From contig JBFLYW010000001.1 of NCBI GenBank assembly GCA_040756515.1, forward strand, positions 62,001 to 126,000: a stretch of DNA of 64,000 bases, written 5' to 3'. The position numbers were made by a program, and so were the translations under genes. Below, one piece after another: positions 29,798 to 38,388 of this stretch; the stretch's first letter is position 1, and each line of letters begins with the position of its first letter. Source of the DNA: DSXH01 sp020724325. Its GTDB lineage: Bacteria; Bacteroidota; Ignavibacteria; Ignavibacteriales; Melioribacteraceae. The notes under the pieces were generated by a model. That model saw only the letters and a program-made list of their open reading frames with translations, had not been told where the DNA came from and did not search any database.

Positions 29798-30849
29798 GTA
29801 ATATTTCCTTTTTTGCTGGTAAAGGTTAAGGAATCGCCGCTTGAAAACAATGCTACTTTTTGACCGGTGAATTCTATTCTTTTAATTACACAATCAAAAC
29901 AATCATTAGCTAAATCATTTACGCAAGGTTTATCCTCATACAATAAATAATCTTCACGATATTGGGGAGGAGAAATATTTGGCATTATTACATTAGCCCC
30001 GGCATTTATTCCTTTTTCACGTCCCAAAGGATCCAAAGCTTGCAAAGCAGTTGTTGCAGCAATATTTATTTTGGGAAGAAAAATTCGAGTTGCAGCAATC
30101 ATTTTAAGTGATAATTCAAGCAATTGGGAATGTGAATTAGCGATATAAACCGGCTGTCCAAATAAAGGAGTATGAGAGTGTTCAATAAAGGGACCCATGC
30201 CAATCATATCAATATCCATTTCTTTGAAAAAAAGTATATCATTTACTAAATCTGTAATCGTTTGATAAGGAAGTCCAATCATTACACCGGTGCCAAGTTG
30301 AAAACCGATTTCTTTTAAGACCGAAAGACAATTAACGCGATTACCATAACTGTGATTAGTTGGATGAATTTTATTGTATAAAGATTCATTTGAAGTTTCG
30401 ATGCGAAGTAAATAACGATGTGCGCCGGAATTAAACCAGCGCTTGTAAGTTTCGGTAGTTTGTTCTCCAAGAGAAAGAGTAATTCTTAACTGCTGAGATG
30501 TTAAGTAATTAATTTCTTCAACGATATTTTCGATGAAACCAACAAAGTTCTCATCGTCTCTTTCGCCGGATTGAAGAACGATTGAACCAAAACCCTTTTC
30601 GAATGCAAACATAGCAGAAGCAATAATTTCATCTTTTGTCATTAGGTATCTATTAACAGAGTGGTTGGATTTTCTAATGCCGCAGTACAAGCAATCTTTA
30701 GTGCAAATATTACTTAACTCAATTAAGCCGCGCAGATAAATATCGTGACCAAGAGTAGATTGTTTAACAGTTTTAGCTTCCTTGAATACTCTTTTGATTT
30801 CAGAGTAGTCAGCTTCAAGAAGGATATTTTTAATTTTGGTAGAATTCAT
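29794..30849 (-). CDS. hydE: HydE-type radical SAM protein
   Basis: A 351-residue radical SAM enzyme. Residues Cys49, Cys53 and Cys56 form CTKDCLYC (CX3CX2C). Further HydE traits are RYLMTKDEI, LRIETSNESLYNKIHP, GLPYQTITDLVNDILFF and GPFIEHSHTPL. The three C-terminal cysteines (309, 317, 320; CX7CX2C) match the accessory [2Fe-2S] site of Thermotoga HydE. HydE helps build the diiron centre of [FeFe] hydrogenase, but no hydF, hydG or hydrogenase genes lie in this window. It overlaps the multicopper oxidase start by four bases, so it is co-translated with a copper enzyme. A different or new role of this member is possible. Confidence 0.85.
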   Translation of the reverse strand: MNSTKIKNILLEADYSEIKRVFKEAKTVKQSTLGHDIYLRGLIELSNICTKDCLYCGIRKSNHSVNRYLMTKDEIIASAMFAFEKGFGSIVLQSGERDDENFVGFIENIVEEINYLTSQQLRITLSLGEQTTETYKRWFNSGAHRYLLRIETSNESLYNKIHPTNHSYGNRVNCLSVLKEIGFQLGTGVMIGLPYQTITDLVNDILFFKEMDIDMIGMGPFIEHSHTPLFGQPVYIANSHSQLLELSLKMIAATRIFLPKINIAATTALQALDPLGREKGINAGANVIMPNISPPQYREDYLLYEDKPCVNDLANDCFDCVIKRIEFTGQKVALFSSGDSLTFTSKKGNIT

Positions 30850-30876
30850 TTTGGAATACTATTTGGGATAATTATT

Positions 30877-32220
30877 TTAGGTTGAAGATGGAAATGAAAG
30901 TATGAAGGATGAACCTTTACCTTTTTCGCTTATAACTGAAATTTTTATGTTATTTTTTTCACAGTATTTTTTTACCAGGAATAAACCAAGACCGTTACCG
31001 TCATATTTTCTGGTCGTGCTACTATCTTCTTGAGAAAATATGTTAAACATTTTGTGCGAATATTCTTCTGATATTCCAATTCCAGTATCTTTAATATTGA
31101 TCTCAAATTCATTGTTCGTATTCACATAAGAAGAAATTACGACTTCGCCTTCTTCTGTGAATTTAATTGCATTATCTAAAAGATGTGTAAGAATTTGTTT
31201 TATTGAATATTCATCTGCATAAACTTTTTTATTAGAAGAAATATTATAGGAAAGAGAAATTCCTTTTTCTTTTGCAATTGGCTCAAAGTCTTTGAGAATG
31301 CCGGGAAGTATATCGTTACTAATATCAATATTGTTGTATTCATATTTGGTCAGATCGGATATTTCGAGAGCGGTGTTTAGAATCAAATCAATAGTCCGGA
31401 TTAGGCGGTTCAAACCATTTTTAACAGAATTAATATACCCATCAAGTTCTTTAGAAAGAGTTTCTCCATATTCCTCCTTAATTATATTAGTGAAACCAAA
31501 TACCACATTAATTGGCGTTCTTATTTCATGGGAAACCAAACTAAGAAACTCACTTTTGATATTATCTGCCTCTTTTATTTTGTCATTTGCTATGAGCAGT
31601 TTTAATTCCGCTTCTTTTCTTTTTGTTATATCAGTAATTGTTAAAATTCTTCCGACATTTATGTTATTCTCATCATATATCTTTGAAGCCGATACAAGAG
31701 AATAGAAATAGTTTCCTTTGTTAACTTTCCAAACAAGTTCTGATTTTGAGTTGTTCTCGTTATTTTCTATAATTCTTACAAGATTTTCTGAATTAGTTTT
31801 ATCCAATAAATTTGCTAGATCGATATCAATTAACTCTTCTTTCTGCAAATTGATCATATCTGCAAAGCACTGATTAACATAGGTTATCTTACCTTCATTA
31901 TTCTGCACAATCAGACCTTCGTTCATGCTATCAACCAGATCTCGAAATTTTCTTTCATTCGCTAAAAGTTGTAATTGTGCTTTCTCTCTTGCGCCAATTT
32001 GTTTTAGCAATGGCTTAAACACAAGAAAATAAAGCAGAGGAAATAATAAAGCAGTTAGGATTACTGAATCAATTAGTAATTCTGTAAAAACCATGGGGTA
32101 GTGGCTATCTCCGGTTGTCGTCATTACAATAACGTGGGAAACAAAAATCGAAATGCTAACTAATAGCAAAACCAAAATTGGTGATATACTGATATCTTTA
32201 ATTGTGCTCTCTTTTATCAC
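30877..32220 (-). CDS. PAS-domain sensor histidine kinase
   Basis: A 447-residue membrane kinase. Two TM helices (about 12-30 and 45-65) enclose a short loop; a PAS domain (about 85-205: GLIVQNNEGKITYVNQ) follows, then HisKA with the phospho-His in SLVSHEIRTPINVV (about 230) and HATPase with N box, DTGIGISEEYSHKMF and GNGLGLFLVKKYC. No response regulator is adjacent. The nearest is the NtrC-type one at 42003, which already has its own kinase. It lies between the YHS-domain protein and hydE in the copper block. The signal is unknown. Confidence 0.9.
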   Translation of the reverse strand: MIKESTIKDISISPILVLLLVSISIFVSHVIVMTTTGDSHYPMVFTELLIDSVILTALLFPLLYFLVFKPLLKQIGAREKAQLQLLANERKFRDLVDSMNEGLIVQNNEGKITYVNQCFADMINLQKEELIDIDLANLLDKTNSENLVRIIENNENNSKSELVWKVNKGNYFYSLVSASKIYDENNINVGRILTITDITKRKEAELKLLIANDKIKEADNIKSEFLSLVSHEIRTPINVVFGFTNIIKEEYGETLSKELDGYINSVKNGLNRLIRTIDLILNTALEISDLTKYEYNNIDISNDILPGILKDFEPIAKEKGISLSYNISSNKKVYADEYSIKQILTHLLDNAIKFTEEGEVVISSYVNTNNEFEINIKDTGIGISEEYSHKMFNIFSQEDSSTTRKYDGNGLGLFLVKKYCEKNNIKISVISEKGKGSSFILSFPSST

Positions 32221-32238
32221 AGCATTCTCTATTATTAA

Positions 32239-32652
32239 TTATTCAACTTTACCTATGAACTTCTTTCCGGTTTTATTCAAGTTCTTAATGTATTTTTCCG
32301 GATTTTCTTGAAACTTAGGAGGACAAACTTTGCAGCAGAAGCCGTAAGTTTTTCCATTATAAACTATTGGTTTTAATTTCGGGTTAACCGGGCGACCAAG
32401 AACCGGACAGACAGTATTCCAGGTTTTATAAGTTGGTTTAGTTTTGTCAATCATTTCAAGATGAAGATTGGTCATGTATTCCCGCACTTCTTTGTCTTTA
32501 ATATTTTTATATTGTTCAATTACAGAAGCAGTATCTTGTTTCATAACAGCATTGTGATCATGTTTTTTTTGCTGGGCATAGACATTTATGGTAAGTAAAG
32601 TTATGAGGATGATAGGTGTAAACAATGGTATAAATGATTTAGTATTTTTCAT
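32239..32652 (-). CDS. secreted YHS-domain protein
   Basis: A 137-residue protein with signal peptide (about 1-26, VYAQQ) and a His-containing stretch KKHDHN. The C-terminal half is a YHS/TRASH-type metal site: NTVCPVLGRPVNPKLKPIVY, YGFCCKVCPPKFQENPEKY with Cys residues that could bind copper. I start at 32652; a longer frame to 32748 would precede the signal peptide with unrelated residues that overlap the upstream gene. It probably acts as a periplasmic copper-binding or chaperone protein. Confidence 0.78.
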   Translation of the reverse strand: MKNTKSFIPLFTPIILITLLTINVYAQQKKHDHNAVMKQDTASVIEQYKNIKDKEVREYMTNLHLEMIDKTKPTYKTWNTVCPVLGRPVNPKLKPIVYNGKTYGFCCKVCPPKFQENPEKYIKNLNKTGKKFIGKVE

Positions 32653-32675
32653 TAGTGTCTCTTTTAAGTAATATT

Positions 32676-33266
32676 TTAGTGAGCAATTACACCGCCTAAG
32701 TAAGCAGCAGAAAGAATTAATATAAAAGCGATTAGTCCAACAAGCCAAGCATATTTTTTTAGTTTATCAATAAACAGAAAGATAGTCCAGATAAAAAAGT
32801 TAATGATAAGAGCAAGACCAATGTTCTGGTGTAATTCGACAATCCATTCTTTTGCGGTCCCAATAAAAGGTTCAGATTGATTTTTCCCGGTAATAAATGC
32901 AACGATAGAAAAAAGAAGCGCAACAAGAACTGAAATTAATATTGCTGAATTGTAATTCTTCCATTTGAAGTTTAGCAATGAAAGAAAAAAAGCAAACAGA
33001 CCAAGAGCGATTGGAAAGTGAACTATTTTATTGTGCATGTGCTCAAATATTTGCTCTGACGGATTTAACTTCATCGGTTCCTCTTTGATCAATTCCGGTT
33101 CATTTTTTTGTTTATGTATTATTTTTGAAATGCCGTTAATTGCAATAGTATCTTTACCGACTATTGTTAATGTATCCACCTTAACTGTTTTTTCTTTTTT
33201 GTGCTCTTTTCCTCCGTGAGGAAATGCGACGGTGGCAAGTAACAATAAACAAATAAATGTTTTCAT
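32676..33266 (-). CDS. DUF2231-like membrane protein
   Basis: A 196-residue protein with a short signal peptide (about 1-16), a His/Lys-rich linker (HGGKEHKKEK) and four TM helices from about 80 on. The segment HNKIVHFPIALGLFAFFLSLL matches the start of DUF2231 proteins, with a conserved His-Phe-Pro. The function of the family is unknown; members occur near cytochromes and copper genes. The next gene downstream (YHS protein) starts 24 bases after its stop. Confidence 0.75.
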   Translation of the reverse strand: MKTFICLLLLATVAFPHGGKEHKKEKTVKVDTLTIVGKDTIAINGISKIIHKQKNEPELIKEEPMKLNPSEQIFEHMHNKIVHFPIALGLFAFFLSLLNFKWKNYNSAILISVLVALLFSIVAFITGKNQSEPFIGTAKEWIVELHQNIGLALIINFFIWTIFLFIDKLKKYAWLVGLIAFILILSAAYLGGVIAH

Positions 33267-33381
33267 AACCGTTTCCTATTCTGTTTAATGAGCCGGATAA
33301 GCTGCTCTTTTTGTTAATAAGTCAGCTTCACTTTATAGGGAATTAATTATTGACATTTTCTCGACCTATTAGTATTTCCGG

Positions 33382-34188
33382 TTAAAGTTTAAATCTTGCA
33401 CCAATGCTTGTTGTATAATCAGGCATAAGATTCCCCAAACCAGCAGACCCTATGTATGAAAGAATTAGATACTCACTTACGCAATAATTTACACCTATGG
33501 ATATTTGATGTGGAGCATTATAATCATCCAATATTTTGGTATAACCGCTATAATAAAAAAGCAAAGAATATTCGCCGTAATTAAAAAACTTACCAATGCC
33601 AATTCCGTAGGTGAAAGGATTCTTATATGTTATCCCAACCGGATCGCCGATGTCCAGATAGCCGAGGTCAACAACACCTAGAAAACTGCCAAAACTTTTG
33701 CGAATAGAGATTGATCCGCCATAATCCAACTTTCCAGTCCCATAATTCATCATTGATGAAGCGGTAGGTATTTTCACTTGAGCGTTAAGGTAAACTTCGA
33801 TATCGTTTTTAAAATCTGAATAAATATTATAATCGAAGTAACCGTATAAATCTCCTATCCCAAAGTTCATATTGTTCTGAGTAGTTGATCCAGTTGTATT
33901 GCTACTCCCAGCAGGAATCATCATACCATTTGATTGACTTACATTACTATTCACTATAGGAATGGAAGCTGTAATTCCAAAATCATCTCCTTGATAACGG
34001 ATGCTTCCATAGATTGAGAATACTCGTGTGTAAGAATCTGAAAGAAATTGACCTCCACTTACTTGAGCGCTTGAACTGATATACCAACCAGTTTGCGAAT
34101 ATGCATTTGCCGTGAATAAAAAAGTTAGCAGAAGGAAACCAGCCAGAGCCGGTTTCCTAAAATTCATTTTATGAATTATGCTTTTCAT
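33382..34188 (-). CDS. outer-membrane beta-barrel protein of copper block
   Basis: A 268-residue protein with a signal peptide (about 10-31, NAYSQ) and beta-strand pattern throughout (FGITASIPIVNS, IEVYLNAQVKIP, YSLLFYYSGYTK), ending TTSIGARFKL. It resembles barrel proteins of the phenol-degradation MetA/transporter type (PF13557). The start overlaps the stop of the Met-rich gene (ATGA), so they are co-translated. An ATG at 34167 is in frame. It may be an outer-membrane channel for copper handling. Confidence 0.7.
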   Translation of the reverse strand: MKSIIHKMNFRKPALAGFLLLTFLFTANAYSQTGWYISSSAQVSGGQFLSDSYTRVFSIYGSIRYQGDDFGITASIPIVNSNVSQSNGMMIPAGSSNTTGSTTQNNMNFGIGDLYGYFDYNIYSDFKNDIEVYLNAQVKIPTASSMMNYGTGKLDYGGSISIRKSFGSFLGVVDLGYLDIGDPVGITYKNPFTYGIGIGKFFNYGEYSLLFYYSGYTKILDDYNAPHQISIGVNYCVSEYLILSYIGSAGLGNLMPDYTTSIGARFKL

Positions 34189-34688
34189 TTACCGCTACCT
34201 TTTTGTTGAATGCTTTCCATATTGTTCAACATATCTTTATATTCTTTCATCATTGTTTTCATATTGTCCATCATGCCATTCATATGATCTTTCATGCCTT
34301 CACCGTTCATCATGTTTTTATCTCCCATCATTTTGCTCATCTGATCGAGAAGACCTTGCATATCTTTACCCATCTGGTTCATCCCTTGCATCATGTTCAT
34401 CATTCCATTATTCATGTTCATTTGTCCCATGTCATGATTTTTCATTTGATTATTCATCATGTTTATCATTTGATTTCCTTTGTCCATCATTTGACCCATT
34501 TGTGTCATCATGCCTTGCATGTTCTGCATCATAGAACCCATTTGACTTTGCTGGTTCTGCATCATTGTGTTTCCGGTCTTGCCGCCGCCGTGATGTTGAT
34601 CGTGCTGAGCGGAAATAATTCCCGTGAACATTATTAACATTGCCGCGCTTAATAGAAAACGCATTCGATTTGATTTTACTACTTTCAT
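34185..34688 (-). CDS. methionine-rich secreted protein
   Basis: A 167-residue protein with a signal peptide (about 8-27, ISAQ), HDQHHGGG next to the cut site, and a mature part dominated by Met, Gln, Asn and Gly. By hand count about 43 of 167 residues are Met, many as MM pairs in helical spacing (MGSMMQNMQGMMTQMGQMM). Such Met motifs bind Cu(I)/Ag(I). No globular family is visible; it is likely a periplasmic copper sponge or carrier. It precedes the barrel gene with a four-base overlap. A His-rich frame on the other strand is its antisense shadow. Confidence 0.8.
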   Translation of the reverse strand: MKVVKSNRMRFLLSAAMLIMFTGIISAQHDQHHGGGKTGNTMMQNQQSQMGSMMQNMQGMMTQMGQMMDKGNQMINMMNNQMKNHDMGQMNMNNGMMNMMQGMNQMGKDMQGLLDQMSKMMGDKNMMNGEGMKDHMNGMMDNMKTMMKEYKDMLNNMESIQQKGSGK

Positions 34689-34781
34689 TGTGTTTCTCCT
34701 ATTTTTACTTATTGATTATTAATTACACTTTTATTAAAAATGGTGAGTTGTGAAATATTCTCCGGCATTCTTTCTCAATTA

Positions 34782-35165
34782 TTATAATGTCTTTTTTAAC
34801 CCACCAAACTTTGTATTTATTGCTTTTACAATTTCCTCTTCTGTAGTCTCCCTTATGACCAAATCTCGAATCATTTTTCTTTCCCTTACTGCATACTTGC
34901 ATTTGCAGATATGAAGTGCCTCACCGCTACATTCTCCGCAAGCACAGATAAATTTCGAGGATATTCTATTTACAGTACTTTCGATTGCCGGCGTTGATTT
35001 TGCTTCATGTGTCCTATTAACAATTGGATCGTGATTGTGCGGGATGAATACTTCAGCAATTCCAAATAACAAAATCATACCGAATAGCAATGAAAGCGTA
35101 ATCCAAATTGAACTATTACTTCGTAGAAAATTATTGTTTTTATTAATGCTCGAAATCTTTTTCAT
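34782..35165 (-). CDS. membrane-anchored CcmH-like Cys-rich protein, copy 2
   Basis: A 127-residue protein: one TM helix (about 21-41), IPHNHD, then a CcmH-type domain, ISSKFICACGECSGEALHIC, CKCKYAVRERKMI and EEEIVKAINTKFGGL. It is a paralog of 26315-26779. The cysteine set (CACGEC...CKC) is richer than the single CxxC of CcmH, so metal binding is possible besides thiol reduction. It sits between the HMBD protein and the Met-rich protein in the copper block. Confidence 0.72.
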   Translation of the reverse strand: MKKISSINKNNNFLRSNSSIWITLSLLFGMILLFGIAEVFIPHNHDPIVNRTHEAKSTPAIESTVNRISSKFICACGECSGEALHICKCKYAVRERKMIRDLVIRETTEEEIVKAINTKFGGLKKTL

Positions 35166-35201
35166 AACTAGCTCAAAAATAATTTTATCAAGAATTGTTA
35201 T

Positions 35202-35591
35202 TTACCTTTTCTTAAAACGAATAATTTTATCTTTTACTTTTAAACCAGCATTATTCAAATTCTCGTTTGCATTTTCAAGTGTAACTTCCTTCAAAGTCAT
35301 TTTGCATAATGGGCATTTACCGGGTTTGTCTGAAATAACATTCCAATCCATTTGATCTTGGAAAACTATGCCATCTTTATTTTTATCAATTGCTTTCAAA
35401 TCAATTACGCCTTTATGAACGATAGCTGAATCTGCTTTATTAATAGCTTTATCATGTTTCATATTCTTCTTGTCGTGCATAGGCATATTCTCCATGTCTT
35501 GAGCAAAGATTGAACTGCCACTCAAGACAAAACATGATATTACAAATAAGAACAATGCGCTTAATGTGTTTATACTATTAATTACTTTCAT
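35202..35591 (-). CDS. secreted HMBD-like copper-binding protein
   Basis: A 129-residue protein with a signal peptide (about 10-31, IFAQ), a Met/His stretch (DMENMPMHDKKNMKHDK) and an HMBD-like motif near residue 80-100 (DWNVISDKPGKCPLCKMTL). The second half of the heavy-metal-binding domain (PGKCPxCxM) is intact, while the usual first Cys-Pro-Met-His is replaced. A similar intact motif is in the adaptor CusB next door. A role as periplasmic Cu(I)/Ag(I) donor to the pump, like CusF, is plausible. Confidence 0.75.
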   Translation of the reverse strand: MKVINSINTLSALFLFVISCFVLSGSSIFAQDMENMPMHDKKNMKHDKAINKADSAIVHKGVIDLKAIDKNKDGIVFQDQMDWNVISDKPGKCPLCKMTLKEVTLENANENLNNAGLKVKDKIIRFKKR

Positions 35592-35634
35592 TGTATTTCT
35601 CCTTTTAGATTATGATTGTTTTTTTAGAACAGTA

Positions 35635-36912
35635 TTACATTTGCATTCCTTCCATTCCATCAGAAGGTTTCTTCTTTTGTGCTGGAGTAGAACCGCCATG
35701 TTGATGGCCGGTAGGCATTCCGGTTTTAAGCTGACTTTCAGAATCAATTAAGAATCCACCAGTAGCAGCAATTTCATCTCCTTCATTTAATCCAGAAAGT
35801 ATATGGTATTTATCACCAAAGCGATTACCGATAATTACACTGCGAGCTTCAAACATGCCGTCACCGGCTTTTGCCCAAACAACTGCTCTTTTACCAGCTA
35901 TAATAACAGCATCAGAAGGGACGAGTAAACCTTGACCACCGGCTCTATTAAAGATTGTCTCACCATACATTTGTGGTTTTAACCTTCCACCAGGATTTGA
36001 AAATTCACTTCTCACTTTAACAGTTCTAGTTTGAGAATTTATGACAGGATAAATGAATGTAACTCTGCCTTTAAATTCTTCTCCAGGATAAGCGCGCAAA
36101 TGTAATTTAACAGTACTACCTACTTTTATATTGGATAAATTATTTTCATACACCTCGGCGATATTCCAAAGTGTTGAAAGTTCTGCTACATCATAAATCG
36201 CAGTGCCTTCGTTTACATAAGCACCTTCTTGAACTTTCTTCTCAATCACCGTTCCGCTAATTGGTGAATAGTATGTAAGAGTAAGGTTTATTTCTTTTGT
36301 CTTTTCAAGAACTTGAATTTGTTCTGAAGTTAACCCAAATATTTCCAACTTTTTCTTTGAAGCTTTCAAAAGTGAAGACGAGTTGGATGAATTATTTAGT
36401 GCAATTAAATATTCATTTTGCGCTTGCGCCAAATCCGGACTGTAAATATCAAACAATGGCTGACCCTTTTTAATATAATCTCCGGTTTTATCTACAAACA
36501 GTTTTTCAATTCTTCCATCGAACCGCGCTGAAATTGTTTTGCGATTGTTTTCAACAAAATCCAAGTAGCTATATGCAGTAAGTTGTTCTTGAAGATTCTC
36601 TTTCTTAACAACAATTGTAGAAACATTTGCCAGGATTTGTTTATTCCCACTAAGTGTAACCATATTAGTCATCTCAGCTTCTGAAGAAGTTTCCGGCTTT
36701 TCATCAGCGGTTTTTTTGATTAGGTCCATATTGCAGATTGGGCAGACACCCGGGCTATCCATTCTAACTTGTGGGTGCATTGAGCATGTCCAATAGTCAT
36801 CTTGCTTTACAACTTCATGTTCATGTTTACCATTTTCTTCGCTTCTAGAGCAGCCAGCAATGAGTAACGATATCACGATTAATGGGATGAATAATAATTT
36901 AGTTGTTTTCAT
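35635..36912 (-). CDS. cusB: Cu/Ag RND efflux adaptor with HMBD (CusB-like)
   Basis: A 425-residue adaptor lipoprotein. Lipobox LLIAGCSRS (Cys about 21), a His stretch, then a heavy-metal-binding domain YWTCSMHPQVRMDSPGVCPI, then barrel-sandwich, hairpin and beta-barrel domains (FDGRIEKLFVDKTGDYIKKG, TYYSPISGTVIEKKVQEGAY). The C-terminus ends in a Met/His-rich tail (HQHGG...GMEGMQM). It links CusA to the outer-membrane channel and receives Cu(I)/Ag(I). I start at 36912, after AGAGG and at the signal peptide; a frame to 36948 is possible. Confidence 0.88.
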   Translation of the reverse strand: MKTTKLLFIPLIVISLLIAGCSRSEENGKHEHEVVKQDDYWTCSMHPQVRMDSPGVCPICNMDLIKKTADEKPETSSEAEMTNMVTLSGNKQILANVSTIVVKKENLQEQLTAYSYLDFVENNRKTISARFDGRIEKLFVDKTGDYIKKGQPLFDIYSPDLAQAQNEYLIALNNSSNSSSLLKASKKKLEIFGLTSEQIQVLEKTKEINLTLTYYSPISGTVIEKKVQEGAYVNEGTAIYDVAELSTLWNIAEVYENNLSNIKVGSTVKLHLRAYPGEEFKGRVTFIYPVINSQTRTVKVRSEFSNPGGRLKPQMYGETIFNRAGGQGLLVPSDAVIIAGKRAVVWAKAGDGMFEARSVIIGNRFGDKYHILSGLNEGDEIAATGGFLIDSESQLKTGMPTGHQHGGSTPAQKKKPSDGMEGMQM

Positions 36913-36974
36913 TGCAGGACCTCTGATTATTCTTTCGATATTTTTCATTTCATCACCTCGTTACTTTTTAAGAC

Positions 36975-36993
36975 CTACCTTCCGGTAGGCAGG
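36975..36993 (-). repeat. palindromic repeat forming the cusC 3' end
   Basis: On the minus strand CCTGCCTACCGGAAGGTAG supplies the codons for LPTGR and the TAG stop. It has the same core as the copies at 498-520 and 13832-13847. Confidence 0.7.
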
Positions 36994-38387
36994 GTTGTTC
37001 CGACCATCATTTCAATCTCAGCGAGAGACATTTGAGTATCGGCTTTAGACATGTAGTAATTCATCTGCTGCATTAGCAGCATCCTATACGAATCAATCAC
37101 AGTTGTAACCCCGGTTCTATTATTCTGATAAGCAGATACTTGCGATTCGGCGGCTTTGGTATAAAGTGGAATAACTTTTTCGTTATAAAGTTTAGTCAAT
37201 TCAACAGCTGTGTTATATTTTACATGTGCCTCTTTCAACCGGGAAGTCATTTCACGTCGCATATCATATTTTGCATATTCAATACTGCTAATACCGGCAG
37301 TTAATTCTTCTTCCTTCGCTTTGTATTTATTTATCGACCAGGGCGCAAATGGAAGATTGATTGAAGCCATTATTCCATACATCAATTCAGTTTTTCCTTG
37401 TCCATTTATCATCATTGGATCTGTTTTGGTTGTAAGCGGCATTCCTCGAGGCATTCTCATAAACATTCCTTGAACCATTAAATCGGGAATAAGCTCACGG
37501 CTGTTAGCGTCAATCATCGCTTTGTTCATTTCAATCATACTGTTCATCTTTTTTAATGACGGATTAGAATAACCGAGTAGTTCTTCCAATTTTGATTGAG
37601 AAGATGAAAGCTGATCTGATGAAAAATCTGATACTGCATAAACGTCTTTTGAATCAAGCTTACGCCCTAGAAGTTTATTGAGTTTATAAATATCGGCTTC
37701 TCTTTGCTTTTCAAGAATCAAAAGCTGGGTTTCATTAGATGCGATCTCACTTTGAAGAGTTAATAGATCTGCTTGATTTATTTTGTTTGTGTAGTATGAT
37801 GCTTCAACCGATTTGACCACATCATTTATAAGAATAATATTCTTTTTCTGAACTTCAATCTTTCTATCAATCAACCAAAGCGTGTAGTAAGACATTTTAA
37901 CCGCGGCAGTAAGATTGACTGTATAAGAATCATAATTGTTTCCTTCGATCAATGTATTCTTTCGTTCAACCTCTGCCATTGCGTTTAACTTTCCGCCAAG
38001 AGGAAACATTTGCGAGATAGCGAAGTTGTTTGAATTGGATTGATTAAGAAAATCAATAGAATTAATAGGCACTTGAGAAAACTCAACAGAGATATTTGGC
38101 GCCGGTAGTGTATTTATAGATTCGGTTCTTTTTTCCGATGCCGTGATTTTATATTGCAGCGATTTCAACTGAGGGTTATTTTTCACTGCTTCCGCCACTA
38201 AAGAATCAACTGATTGTGCATTTACCGAAATAAAGGATATCCAGAAAAGATTAACCGCAAAGACCGCAGAGAAAAACGTAGAGTTGCACAAAGGTTTTCT
38301 CATGTTATTATTCTCTATTAACACTTCGCTACTGTGAACAAGTTCTAAATTATTTCCCGCAATACGGGATTTCGTTTCACTCAACAT
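36975..38387 (-). CDS. cusC: TolC-family channel of copper pump (CusC-like), ends remodelled by repeats
   Basis: A 470-residue outer-membrane efflux protein: QSVDSLVAEAVKNNPQLKSL, APNISVEFSQVP, then helical hairpins and MNYYMSKADTQMSLAEIEMMVG. AGGAG precedes the ATG at 38387, two bases past the cusA stop. However, the signal-peptide-like segment only starts near residue 29 (MRKPLCNSTFFSAVFAVNLF). That segment and the N-terminal extension look translated from dispersed repeats (GCAAAGACCGCAGAG type at about 38250-38298 and a CCCGTATTGCGGG hairpin near 38360). The last codons and the stop come from the CTGCCTACCGG repeat (36975-36993, encoding LPTGR-stop). The core of the channel is intact. Confidence 0.85.
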   Translation of the reverse strand: MLSETKSRIAGNNLELVHSSEVLIENNNMRKPLCNSTFFSAVFAVNLFWISFISVNAQSVDSLVAEAVKNNPQLKSLQYKITASEKRTESINTLPAPNISVEFSQVPINSIDFLNQSNSNNFAISQMFPLGGKLNAMAEVERKNTLIEGNNYDSYTVNLTAAVKMSYYTLWLIDRKIEVQKKNIILINDVVKSVEASYYTNKINQADLLTLQSEIASNETQLLILEKQREADIYKLNKLLGRKLDSKDVYAVSDFSSDQLSSSQSKLEELLGYSNPSLKKMNSMIEMNKAMIDANSRELIPDLMVQGMFMRMPRGMPLTTKTDPMMINGQGKTELMYGIMASINLPFAPWSINKYKAKEEELTAGISSIEYAKYDMRREMTSRLKEAHVKYNTAVELTKLYNEKVIPLYTKAAESQVSAYQNNRTGVTTVIDSYRMLLMQQMNYYMSKADTQMSLAEIEMMVGTTLPTGR

Positions 38388-38388
38388 T

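Noticed and set aside
34178..34637. His-rich open frames on the plus strand opposite the Met-rich gene
   Set aside because: CAT on the plus strand is the complement of ATG on the other; the frames are antisense shadows of Met codons. The minus-strand frame has a signal peptide and gene overlap.
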